Below, piece after piece: positions 8,031-15,349 of a stretch of DNA of 36,299 nucleotides. Position numbers and translations under genes: made by a program. This stretch comes from an uncultured Prevotellaceae bacterium (GTDB lineage Bacteria > Bacteroidota > Bacteroidia > Bacteroidales > Muribaculaceae), in the NCBI GenBank assembly GCA_900317325.1, contig ONGE01000026.1, positions 1-36,299 of the forward strand, written 5' to 3'. Position 1 is the first letter of the stretch. Every line of letters begins with the position of its first letter. Below the pieces are notes generated by a model. That model was not told the origin of the DNA. It searched no databases and saw only the letters and a program-made list of their open reading frames with translations.

Positions 8031-10871
8031 TTAGTGGGCGTCGAGCCAGTTGGAGGCGGCGCCGTGGCTTGCGGTGAGTTTCACCTGGCCGTGATAGACG
8101 CCCTCCATCTCGTCGATGACGATGCGCTGGACGCGGTCGAGCTCGCTGGGGATGACGTCGAAGTTGAGTTCGTCGTGCACCTGTAGAATCATCTTGGACT
8201 GGATACCTTCCTCCTGGAAGCGGCGGTAGATGCGCACCATGGCGAGCTTGATGACGTCGGCGGCCGTGCCCTGGATGGGCGCGTTGATGGCGTTGCGCTC
8301 GCTGAAGCTCCTGACCACGGCATTCCTGGAGTTGATGTCGGGCAGCATGCGACGGCGGCCGTATAAGGTGGTCACATAGCCTTTTTCACGCGCCTGGGCG
8401 ATGCTGCGGTCGATGTAGTCGCGCACCTGCGGGAAGGTGGTGTAATAGCCGTCGATGAGCATCTTGGCCTCGTCGCGCGGGATGTTGAGCCGCTGTGCCA
8501 GACCGAAGGCGCTGATGCCGTACAGGATGCCGAAGTTGGCCGTCTTTGCCTTGCGACGCTCGTCGCCGGTGACCTGATCGAGCGGTTTGTGGTAGATGCG
8601 CGCTGCGGTGATAGCATGGATGTCGTGCCCGTTGGCAAAGGCATCGAGCATGGTTTTGTCATGGCTCAGGTCGGCGACAAGCCGCAATTCGATCTGGGAA
8701 TAATCGGCGCTGAAGAACACGTTGCCGTCGGCGGGGATGAATGCGCGTCGAATTTCCTTGCCGTCGTCGGTGCGAACGGGGATGTTCTGCAGGTTGGGAT
8801 TCGTCGAGGACAAGCGCCCTGTAGCAGTGACCGTCTGGTTATAGGTCGTGTGGATGCGACCCGTCTGGGGATTGATGAGGGCGGGCAGGGCATTGACATA
8901 GGTCGATAGGAGCTTGCGGATGCCCCTCAGTTCCAAGATCTTGTCCACCAAGGGATGGCGGTCGCGCAGCTTGAGCAGGATGTCCTCGGTGGTGCTGTAT
9001 TGGCCCGTCTTGGTCTTCTTGGCCTTGGGGTCGATTCTCAGGTGGTCGAACAGCACTTCTCCCACTTGGGCCGGCGATGCTGTGTTGAACGGAATGCCCG
9101 CCAAGCGGTGGCATTCCTCGTCCAGACGGTTCATCTGGTCGGTGAGCATGACGGAGTACTCTTTCAGGGCTTTCACGTCGATGCGGGCTCCTGCCAGTTC
9201 CATGCTAGCCAGCACAGGTATCAACGGCAACTCGATGTCGGTGAGCAATTTGGTCAGTCCTTGCTCCTCCAGAGCCTTGTCGAGCACGTCGGGCAGTTGC
9301 AGGGTGAGGTCGGCGGCCTCGCAGGCCCATTGCGTGAGAGCCTCGGCCGATAATTGCGTCGGTTTGAGCTGGTTGCGTCCTTTGGGACCCATCAGGCTCT
9401 CGGGACTGATGGCGGTGTAGTGCAGCAGTTCGTAGGCGACTTCGGCCGTGGAGTGTCCGCGCTCGGGCTGCAGCAGATAGTGGGCGACGGCGGTGTCGTA
9501 GTATGGAGCCGTGAATGCGATGCCGTGCTGGCTCATGACCACCATCAGCCGCTTGATATCGCTGCTCACGATGCGGGCCTTGCCGCCGAAAAGCGGTACC
9601 AACGCTTGCAACATCTCCTGCCTGTCGTCACACTTGACATAGGTCGCCTTGTGAGGTGTGGCGCAAAACGCCATGCCCATGATTTTGAACTGCATGGCAT
9701 TATCGCCGGAGCCCAGCATGCTGACAGCCACACGAGGCTGATTCTGCAACTCGCTGACGAGCGTTGCCAACTCGCCGGGAGAGGTGACGAGGCGGTAATT
9801 GTGGGTGGTGTTCTCGAGCGACCGGCCGGAGGGGGCTTGTTGCATCTCGGGCTCGTCGAGGTCGAAGAGCGACATCTGGCGACCGGCGGCCGGACGGGCT
9901 GCCTGGGCAGCAGGAGCTGCTGGAGTTGCCGCAGTTGCCTGGGCGGGAGGCGTTACGGGACTTTGCGTCACGGCATCGGCGTCGAGGCCGGAGTTGGCTT
10001 CGCCGCCATCAATGAGGCGCTGGGTGAGGGTGCGGAATTCCAGCTCACTGAACACCTTGCGCAGGGCTTCCAGATCGGCGGGTTCACGCTTGAGGGCCTC
10101 GGCTTCGAGTGTGACAGGCACATCGGTGATGATGGTTGCCAACCACTTGGACATGCGAATCTGGTCGGCATTGTCTCTCACCTTTTGCTGCTGAGCGCCC
10201 TTGAGTTCGTCGGTGTGCTCCAGTAGGTTCTCTATCGAGCCGAATTGCTGGATGAGTTTCTCGGCGGTCTTGGGGCCCACGCCTGGGCAGCCGGGGATGT
10301 TGTCGGCACTGTCGCCCATGAGTCCCAGGATATCGATGAGCTGAGTGGGTGCCTGGATGCCGTATTTGGCATTGACCTCCTCAACGCCCAGTATCTCCTT
10401 CTTGAGCGGGTCATAGACCTTGATGTTGGGGGTCACCAATTGGCCGAAGTCCTTGTCGCCGGTGACCATATAGGTGAAAAAGCCTTGCTGCTCGGCTTGA
10501 TGTGACAGGGTGCCGATGACGTCGTCGGCCTCAAAGCCCTCGACCTCAAAGATGGGGATGCGGTAGGCCTCGAGGATGCGCTTGATGTAGGGCACGGCAA
10601 CGAGGATGCCCTCGGGCGTCTTGTCGCGGTTGGCCTTGTAGGGCTCGTAGTTCTCGTGCCTGAACGTCTTGCCGCCTGGCGGGTCGAAGCACACGGCGAT
10701 GTGGCTGGGTTGCTCACGCTTGAGCAGGTCCTGCAGGGTGTTGACAAAGCCGAACACGGCCGATGTGTCGATGCCGGTCGAGGTGACACGCGGATTGCGT
10801 ATCATGGCATAAAAAGCCCTGAAGATAAGGGCATAGGCATCAAGCAACAGCAATTTCTTGGTTGGTTCCAT
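8031..10871 (-). CDS. polA: DNA polymerase I (5' nuclease plus polymerase; proofreading motifs lost)
   Basis: Pol I removes RNA primers and fills gaps in lagging-strand synthesis and repair. The 946-residue form starts at M-E-P-T-K-K (10871), because a promoter lies at 10895-10926; upstream in-frame ATGs to 10970 fall in or before it. Domains: 5'-3' nuclease (about 1-290, with G-D-S-A-D-N-I-P-G), a linker with QMSLF at 332-336, a 3'-5' exonuclease fold (about 350-550), and the polymerase with motif A D-Y-S-Q-I-E-L-R, motif B R-R-K-A-K-T-A-N-F-G-I-L-Y-G and motif C V-H-D-E-L (about 898-902). In the exonuclease fold the usual D-x-E, N-x-x-x-D and Y-x-x-x-D residues are replaced (near 380-401, 435-443, 515-519), so proofreading is probably absent. 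Confidence 0.97.
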   Translation of the reverse strand: MEPTKKLLLLDAYALIFRAFYAMIRNPRVTSTGIDTSAVFGFVNTLQDLLKREQPSHIAVCFDPPGGKTFRHENYEPYKANRDKTPEGILVAVPYIKRILEAYRIPIFEVEGFEADDVIGTLSHQAEQQGFFTYMVTGDKDFGQLVTPNIKVYDPLKKEILGVEEVNAKYGIQAPTQLIDILGLMGDSADNIPGCPGVGPKTAEKLIQQFGSIENLLEHTDELKGAQQQKVRDNADQIRMSKWLATIITDVPVTLEAEALKREPADLEALRKVFSELEFRTLTQRLIDGGEANSGLDADAVTQSPVTPPAQATAATPAAPAAQAARPAAGRQMSLFDLDEPEMQQAPSGRSLENTTHNYRLVTSPGELATLVSELQNQPRVAVSMLGSGDNAMQFKIMGMAFCATPHKATYVKCDDRQEMLQALVPLFGGKARIVSSDIKRLMVVMSQHGIAFTAPYYDTAVAHYLLQPERGHSTAEVAYELLHYTAISPESLMGPKGRNQLKPTQLSAEALTQWACEAADLTLQLPDVLDKALEEQGLTKLLTDIELPLIPVLASMELAGARIDVKALKEYSVMLTDQMNRLDEECHRLAGIPFNTASPAQVGEVLFDHLRIDPKAKKTKTGQYSTTEDILLKLRDRHPLVDKILELRGIRKLLSTYVNALPALINPQTGRIHTTYNQTVTATGRLSSTNPNLQNIPVRTDDGKEIRRAFIPADGNVFFSADYSQIELRLVADLSHDKTMLDAFANGHDIHAITAARIYHKPLDQVTGDERRKAKTANFGILYGISAFGLAQRLNIPRDEAKMLIDGYYTTFPQVRDYIDRSIAQAREKGYVTTLYGRRRMLPDINSRNAVVRSFSERNAINAPIQGTAADVIKLAMVRIYRRFQEEGIQSKMILQVHDELNFDVIPSELDRVQRIVIDEMEGVYHGQVKLTASHGAASNWLDAH

Positions 10872-10894
10872 AATCGTGATTCTTTTACAGGCGA

Positions 10895-10926
10895 TAAAGA
10901 TAGTCATTTTTTCCGGATCAGGCAAA
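10895..10926 (-). promoter_or_regulatory. Promoter of polA
   Basis: On the minus strand TTTG (10923-10926), a 20-bp spacer and TATCTTTA (10895-10902, one mismatch in the last base) give a start about 20 nt before the M-E-P start codon. It decides the polA start. Confidence 0.7.
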
Positions 10927-11018
10927 TGAAGCAGGGTGGGAGCGAAGGCGAATGGCAATGAAAAAATCAATTAACAAAAATTGCTCTCAAAAATGGTGGT
11001 ACTCCCGATAATTATTGC

Positions 11019-11026
11019 TACCTTTG
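11019..11026 (+). promoter_or_regulatory. -7 element of the polyprenyl synthase gene
   Basis: TACCTTTG is a perfect -7 box, followed by CA as is common in this phylum. It ends only 7 nt before the ATG at 11034, which predicts a leaderless or nearly leaderless mRNA. The -33 position (about 10995-10999) is weak. Confidence 0.65.
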
Positions 11027-11033
11027 CACTCTA

Positions 11034-12011
11034 ATGGCAATCACGTTAGAACATATTCATGAGCAGTTGCGCCCAGAACTGGACGCGATGAACACTATCA
11101 TCATCTCGACGTTGACGAGCGACAGCGAGTTGACTAATAACATCGTAACCAATTATCTCAAGATCAAGGGCAAGTTGCTGCGGCCCATCGTGACGCTGTT
11201 GTGCTCCAAATTCTTTGGCGGCATCAACGACAAGGCATTGCAGGCGGCTGCCGCGCTGGAGATGTTGCACAATGCCTCGCTCATTCACGATGATGTCATC
11301 GACGATGCCACCGAGCGCCGTGGGCTGCCCACCATCAACAATGTGTGGAGCAACCATGTGGCCGTGCTCGTGGGCGACTTCTTTGTCACCGGCGCGTTGC
11401 GCTGTGGCGTGGCAACCGGCGACGGTCGCATCCTGAGTGCGCTGGCCGATATGGGTCGTGACTTGTCGCTGGGCGAGATTGACCAGGTGGACATCGCCCG
11501 CAACCGCAACATCGACGAGGCCACCTATATGGAGATTATCCGCGCCAAGACGGCATCGCTCTTTGAGTGCTGTGCTGCGGTGGGCGGCTATGCCAACGAC
11601 GCTCCCCAGACCATCATCGACGAGTTGCGCCGTTATGCGCGTCTGCTGGGCATCTGCTTCCAGATCAAGGACGACACGTTCGACTACTACAACGATCCCA
11701 TCATCGGCAAGCCCACGGGTAACGACCTGCGTGAAGGCAAGGTGACGTTGCCGCTGATTTACGCTTTGCGTCGCACCGATATGCCCGAGTGTGACGAGAT
11801 GCTGGCTCTGGTCAAGAAAGAGGAGCTCACCCGCGAGGACATCGACCGCCTGATTGACTTCGCCAAGCGTGCCGGCGGCATCGAGTATGCCTACGAGACG
11901 ATGGAGCGCCTGCGTGCCGAGGCCAACGACGTGCTGTCGCCTTATTCGCCCCACGAGACCGTGGATCAGTTGCGAGAAATCTTTGACTACGTGATCGAGC
12001 GTAGGTTATAG
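11034..12011 (+). CDS. All-trans polyprenyl diphosphate synthase
   Basis: This enzyme extends farnesyl or geranylgeranyl diphosphate with isopentenyl diphosphate; in Bacteroidales the long product is used for the menaquinone side chain. The 325-residue protein has the first aspartate-rich motif D-D-V-I-D at 86-90 followed by R-R-G, and the second at 212-216 (D-D-T-F-D), plus the G-K-x-x-R-P segment near 46-51 for diphosphate binding. Small residues before the first motif (A-S-L) suggest a long product of roughly C35-C50; the exact length cannot be read. It is divergent from polA and probably co-transcribed with rnhB, 43 nt downstream. Confidence 0.93.
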   Translation: MAITLEHIHEQLRPELDAMNTIIISTLTSDSELTNNIVTNYLKIKGKLLRPIVTLLCSKFFGGINDKALQAAAALEMLHNASLIHDDVIDDATERRGLPTINNVWSNHVAVLVGDFFVTGALRCGVATGDGRILSALADMGRDLSLGEIDQVDIARNRNIDEATYMEIIRAKTASLFECCAAVGGYANDAPQTIIDELRRYARLLGICFQIKDDTFDYYNDPIIGKPTGNDLREGKVTLPLIYALRRTDMPECDEMLALVKKEELTREDIDRLIDFAKRAGGIEYAYETMERLRAEANDVLSPYSPHETVDQLREIFDYVIERRL

Positions 12012-12012
12012 C

Positions 12013-12039
12013 GGCTATAGTGACTATAGTGGCTATAGT
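12013..12039 (+). repeat. Nonamer array between the polyprenyl synthase gene and rnhB
   Basis: Three copies of a 9-nt unit GRCTATAGT follow the stop codon directly (the stop itself is in the partial unit TTATAG). They fill most of the 43-nt intercistronic gap. Confidence 0.8.
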
Positions 12040-12054
12040 GTTTCATTTCAAGGC

Positions 12055-12660
12055 ATGTTGCAGAGTTTTTTGATAGCGGGACGTGTCGAGGCCGGTTGTG
12101 ACGAGGCTGGTCGAGGCTGCCTTGCCGGACCCGTGACTGCCGCTGCCGTCATACTGCCTCCCGACTTCCACAACGACTTGATCAACGACAGCAAGCAGCT
12201 CACCGAGCGTCAGCGCGAGCAGTTGCGACCCGTCATCGAGCGCGAGGCTGTGGCCTGGGCCGTGGCGATGGTCTCTCCTGAGGAGATTGACCGCATCAAC
12301 ATCCTGCGCGCCTCGATCACGGCGATGCATCGCGCCCTGGACCAGTTGAGCGTGCGCCCCGAGGGCATCCTCGTTGACGGCAACCGTTTTTTCCCTTACC
12401 ATGACATTCCCCACACAACCATCGTCAAGGGCGACGGCAAGATGCTGAGCATCGCCGCTGCCTCGATTCTTGCCAAGACGCATCGTGACGAGTTGATGCG
12501 CCGCCTGGACGAGGAATATCCGCAATATGGCTGGGCGCGCAACAAGGGCTATCCCACGCCCGACCACCGTGCCGCCATCGCCCAATATGGTGCCACGCCT
12601 TATCACCGCCACACCTTCCAATTGCTGCCGCAGCCGTCGCTGTTCGACGATCTGGACTGA
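12055..12660 (+). CDS. rnhB: Ribonuclease HII
   Basis: RNase HII cuts the RNA strand of RNA-DNA hybrids and single ribonucleotides in DNA. The 201-residue protein has the signature D-E-A-G-R-G at 16-21 (catalytic Asp16 and Glu17), the third acidic residue Asp108 in I-L-V-D-G, and Asp145 in K-T-H-R-D-E-L-M. The C-terminal H-R-x-x-F segment (about 184-188) is followed by QPSLF at 193-197, a clamp-binding-like motif. The protein ends D-D-L-D. A diverged second copy of this 3' end lies 196 bp downstream, so the present end may come from recombination. It is probably in an operon with the polyprenyl synthase gene. Confidence 0.95.
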   Translation: MLQSFLIAGRVEAGCDEAGRGCLAGPVTAAAVILPPDFHNDLINDSKQLTERQREQLRPVIEREAVAWAVAMVSPEEIDRINILRASITAMHRALDQLSVRPEGILVDGNRFFPYHDIPHTTIVKGDGKMLSIAAASILAKTHRDELMRRLDEEYPQYGWARNKGYPTPDHRAAIAQYGATPYHRHTFQLLPQPSLFDDLD

Positions 12661-12662
12661 GG

Positions 12663-12767
12663 TGCTCGCTGGCGCGAGCAGTGGATTTCGCTCGCGTTGC
12701 TCGCGGTGGAGGTGCTCGCTGGCGCGAGCAGGGTGTAGGGTGTATAGAGTATGGTGTAGAGTGTAGA
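12663..12767 (+). repeat. Two GCTCGC hairpins and a heptamer array after rnhB
   Basis: Identical hairpins TGCTCGC-TGGC-GCGAGCA stand at 12663-12680 and 12713-12730, with further CTCGCG words between. Five degenerate heptamers close to GTGTAGA follow at 12733-12767. This is the insert that separates the functional rnhB end from its displaced copy. Confidence 0.75.
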
Positions 12768-12792
12768 GGAGGCGTCTGCGTTGTAGGGCCTC

Positions 12793-12880
12793 GCCTTATT
12801 ATCGTCACACCTTCCAACTGCTGCCGCAACCGTCGCTGTTCGACGATCTCCAGGTCAATCAATCGGTTGAATTGGACTAA
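12793..12880 (+). pseudogene. Displaced duplicate of the rnhB 3' end
   Basis: Positions 12793-12850 repeat 12597-12654 at an offset of 196 bp with five differences in about 58 bp. In the rnhB frame they encode the same [15 protein letters not shown] peptide. Four substitutions are silent; the other (two changes in one codon) gives His to Tyr. The frame then runs V-N-Q-S-V-E-L-D to a TAA at 12878-12880, a different tail from the present gene. It has no start and is not likely translated. Confidence 0.75.
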
Positions 12881-12902
12881 TTGGTCTGATTAGTCTAATT
12901 GG
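12867..12902 (+). repeat. Nonamer array over the end of the displaced rnhB copy
   Basis: Four degenerate 9-nt units close to TCTAATTGG. The second unit carries the TAA stop of the displaced rnhB reading frame. Confidence 0.7.
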
Positions 12903-12911
12903 TTAAAGAAA

Positions 12912-12948
12912 AAAAAGCAGGAACCCAAACAACGGGTTCCTGCTTTTT
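12912..12948. terminator. Bidirectional intrinsic terminator between rnhB and the dockerin gene
   Basis: A perfect 15-bp stem (12912-12926 with 12934-12948) with a 7-nt loop, A-rich on the left and ending in TTTTT on the right. It can end both the plus-strand rnhB transcript and the minus-strand transcript of the secreted protein gene at 12990. Confidence 0.9.
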
Positions 12949-12989
12949 AGGTTGTAACACTAGTGTCGTGTTACTGTTTCAAGATCTCA

Positions 12990-15086
12990 TTACTGAGCCA
13001 TTACCTTGTTGATCAGCATGGTAACATCGGTGATGTTGATGATGTTGTCACCGTTCAAATCAGCATTGGTAGTGTTGATATTAGCGAAGTTCTCGGTCAT
13101 AACAGCACTGATCAGGGTGGTAACGTCGGTGATGTTCACAACGTTGTCGTTGTTCACGTCGCCAACCAAGCCAGCAGCCTGAGCCTCGGTGATAGCGATG
13201 GGCATAATCTGTACGGCATTGTTGTAGTAGCTTACCATACCCTCAACATCGAAGGTCTTGCCCTCGAGCTCGGTGGGATACTCGATACCGAACTGGTTGT
13301 AGATGGCCATACCGTCAGCGGTGTAGAGATACTTGGGATCATTGCCAGCGGTCAGGGTCAGACCCTTAACCAGTACGCGCTCGTTGATCTTGGTGGTGTC
13401 GATAGCAGCCTCGGTATACTCGGTGGGAACGATCTCAACGAGCTCGGCATCGGTAGCAACGAGGTCAGCGGGATACTGATACTCGTTGATGTGCTTGCGG
13501 AACAGGTGGTACTGTGCAGTCCACTCCTCGTCAAGGGTAGCACCCTCCTGGAACTCACCAACCTCGTGGCCGTAAATCAGACCATAGGCAGTGTTGTCCT
13601 TAACATACAGGTAACCACCATTCTGGTAAACAACTACTACGTTGCCGTAGAAGACGAAGTCCTTGTAATCCTGCAGGGCGTTGGCCTCGGCAAGGGTCGA
13701 AACCTCAGCGCGCTTGTAGTACTTGGCGGTAACAACGGCACTCTGTACACCCTCGAGCTCGGCATAAGCCTTAACTACGGTAGAGTCCTCGGTTACAGTG
13801 AAGGGAGCAGTGTAGAGCTGATAGCCACCATCGTTGATGTCGTAGTAAATCTGAGCACCAGCGGTCTCGCAGGAGATACTAACAACCTGGCTACCGGTAA
13901 AGCCGGTGGTACCCGGGTTGAACACGGGATCAGCAACTACGATTTCAGGCTGGTTGGGCTCGTCACCTGCTACATAGACGATGATCTCGCGAGCACGGCA
14001 CTGCTTGCCCGAAGCGGTGAATGTAACTTCGGATGCGTTGCCAATCCAAGTAGCGTTAATGCCTTCGTAAGTCAGACCCTGGTTAGTGCCGAAGGCAATC
14101 TCAGGAGAATAGTCAGCGCTGACCTCAGAACCGATGAACTCAATCTTCACGATTTTACCGTGGGTGGTCGAGAACTTGATGTTGGCATCCTTAAAGATGC
14201 GGTACTCATGGTACTCGGTAGAATTCTGAGTGTAGTTCGAGATGCGGCCATTGCTCACCTTGAAGGTGACGCGATCCTTGGTGATGGTGTATGCACCCTG
14301 AGTAGCGCCTTCGGTGTTGTAACCGGGAAGGGTATCGGCAGTTACATCGAAGTCGTAAGCGTAATCATAAGCACCAGGCTTGGTAAAGGAAACGTAGGTC
14401 GTGTCGCTGTTGTCCATGCCATTCTTGTAAGCATAGGCAGCATAAGTCGAAGTCTCAGTTACATAGAAAGTACCCTCGGTAACACCATTGCTGGGGAAGA
14501 AGTCACTTACATACTCGAACTCGCCGTCAACAACCTGATAGAGCTGGATCGAAGAGTTCTCGGTAGCGCAGCTGACTGTTACAGCGGTGCTCTCCTGAGT
14601 AAGAAGGCCACCATTGGGGTTGAACACGGGAGCATCAACCTTGGGAGTAATAGGAGTTCCGTCATTCAGAGTAACGGCAATGCCGGCAATGCGGCGGTGC
14701 TTGCTGGTACCACCTACGGTGAAGGTTACCTCGTTGGCAGAGCCGGTCCACTTGGGCTCGGAATAGCCTGCAGGGTCGCTGGTGATAGCGTTGGTGTTGT
14801 CACCGGTACCAAAGGTGAACTCAATGGCAACAATGGTCTGATCAGCAGATACGGTGATGGTACCGCCGGCATAAACACGAACGGCTTGGCCAGTGGTGTA
14901 CCATGCAGGAGCGTTTGAGCCTGTACCCTTGGCAAAGGCGATCGTCACACCGTTAGCTTCATCATAAACGGAGGTTACTTCTTGAGCATTCTCGTAACCT
15001 GACGTGAAATCGAAGTTAACAGTCGTCTGAGCCCAAGCCGACATGGTCAGCAGGGCTAACGTGAGGAGAGAAAATAATTTCTTCAT
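12990..15086 (-). CDS. Secreted multidomain protein with C-terminal dockerin-like repeats
   Basis: A 698-residue exported protein. Signal peptide 1-19 (M-K-K-L-F then a hydrophobic core ending A-W-A-Q). Two related beta-sandwich modules (about 25-140 and 230-375) share the pattern G-x-I-x-x-I-E-F then W-x-G-x-A-x-x-V-x-F-T and R-x-x-x-I-x-V. Chitobiase/Fn3-associated-like stretches beginning P-V-F-N-P-x-x-G lie near 150-225 and 385-455. A putative OB-like module (about 460-630) starts L-A-E-A-N-A-L. The C-terminus has two calcium-binding-type repeats, G-D-V-N-N-D-N-V-V-N-I-T-D-V-T and A-D-L-N-G-D-N-I-I-N-I-T-D-V-T (to 698), as in dockerin type I. No enzyme motif is seen; a surface adhesin or glycan-binding role is inference. 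Confidence 0.88.
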   Translation of the reverse strand: MKKLFSLLTLALLTMSAWAQTTVNFDFTSGYENAQEVTSVYDEANGVTIAFAKGTGSNAPAWYTTGQAVRVYAGGTITVSADQTIVAIEFTFGTGDNTNAITSDPAGYSEPKWTGSANEVTFTVGGTSKHRRIAGIAVTLNDGTPITPKVDAPVFNPNGGLLTQESTAVTVSCATENSSIQLYQVVDGEFEYVSDFFPSNGVTEGTFYVTETSTYAAYAYKNGMDNSDTTYVSFTKPGAYDYAYDFDVTADTLPGYNTEGATQGAYTITKDRVTFKVSNGRISNYTQNSTEYHEYRIFKDANIKFSTTHGKIVKIEFIGSEVSADYSPEIAFGTNQGLTYEGINATWIGNASEVTFTASGKQCRAREIIVYVAGDEPNQPEIVVADPVFNPGTTGFTGSQVVSISCETAGAQIYYDINDGGYQLYTAPFTVTEDSTVVKAYAELEGVQSAVVTAKYYKRAEVSTLAEANALQDYKDFVFYGNVVVVYQNGGYLYVKDNTAYGLIYGHEVGEFQEGATLDEEWTAQYHLFRKHINEYQYPADLVATDAELVEIVPTEYTEAAIDTTKINERVLVKGLTLTAGNDPKYLYTADGMAIYNQFGIEYPTELEGKTFDVEGMVSYYNNAVQIMPIAITEAQAAGLVGDVNNDNVVNITDVTTLISAVMTENFANINTTNADLNGDNIINITDVTMLINKVMAQ

Positions 15087-15181
15087 AAAAACTTGAATAA
15101 ATTAGAAGTTAATGAAATATGTTAATAAACAAAAAATGTTCATTTTTAGCGCTTTATGTTAGCGAGGTCCATTTCACGCTG

Positions 15182-15213
15182 CAAAGGTAGTCATATTAAA
15201 TAGAATGTGCAAC
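15182..15213 (-). promoter_or_regulatory. Promoter of the dockerin-type protein gene
   Basis: On the minus strand TACCTTTG (15182-15189) is a perfect -7 box and GTTG (15210-15213) is one mismatch from TTTG with a 20-bp spacer. The leader would be about 90 nt. Confidence 0.75.
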
Positions 15214-15280
15214 ACTTTTAAGCGAAAAACGAAAAACTATACCATTGGGGTGATGCCCCCACGCGAAGGCGAGACCCTAC

Positions 15281-15316
15281 AAAAACAGGGAGGCGACCCG
15301 CACTGGGGTCGCCTCC
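15281..15316 (-). terminator. Terminator of the 937-residue secreted protein gene
   Basis: An 11-bp perfect stem GGAGGCGACCC (15289-15299) with GGGTCGCCTCC (15306-15316), loop of 6 nt, then CTGTTTTTG on the minus strand, about 35 nt after the stop codon. Confidence 0.85.
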
Positions 15317-15349
15317 GTTGAGGTATGACAGTTGTTGACTGTTAGTGGC

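Noticed and set aside
7679-8077. Open frames on both strands over 7679-8077
   Set aside because: They read through the 48/49-bp repeat and G-rich sequence; the predicted peptides just repeat the unit.
10872-10970. 33-residue N-terminal extension of PolA
   Set aside because: The extension overlaps the promoter at 10895-10926, and M-E-P-T-K-K-L-L-L-L-D-A-Y is the family start.
12681-12893. 70-codon frame after rnhB
   Set aside because: It reads the hairpin/heptamer block and the displaced rnhB copy in a different frame from rnhB.
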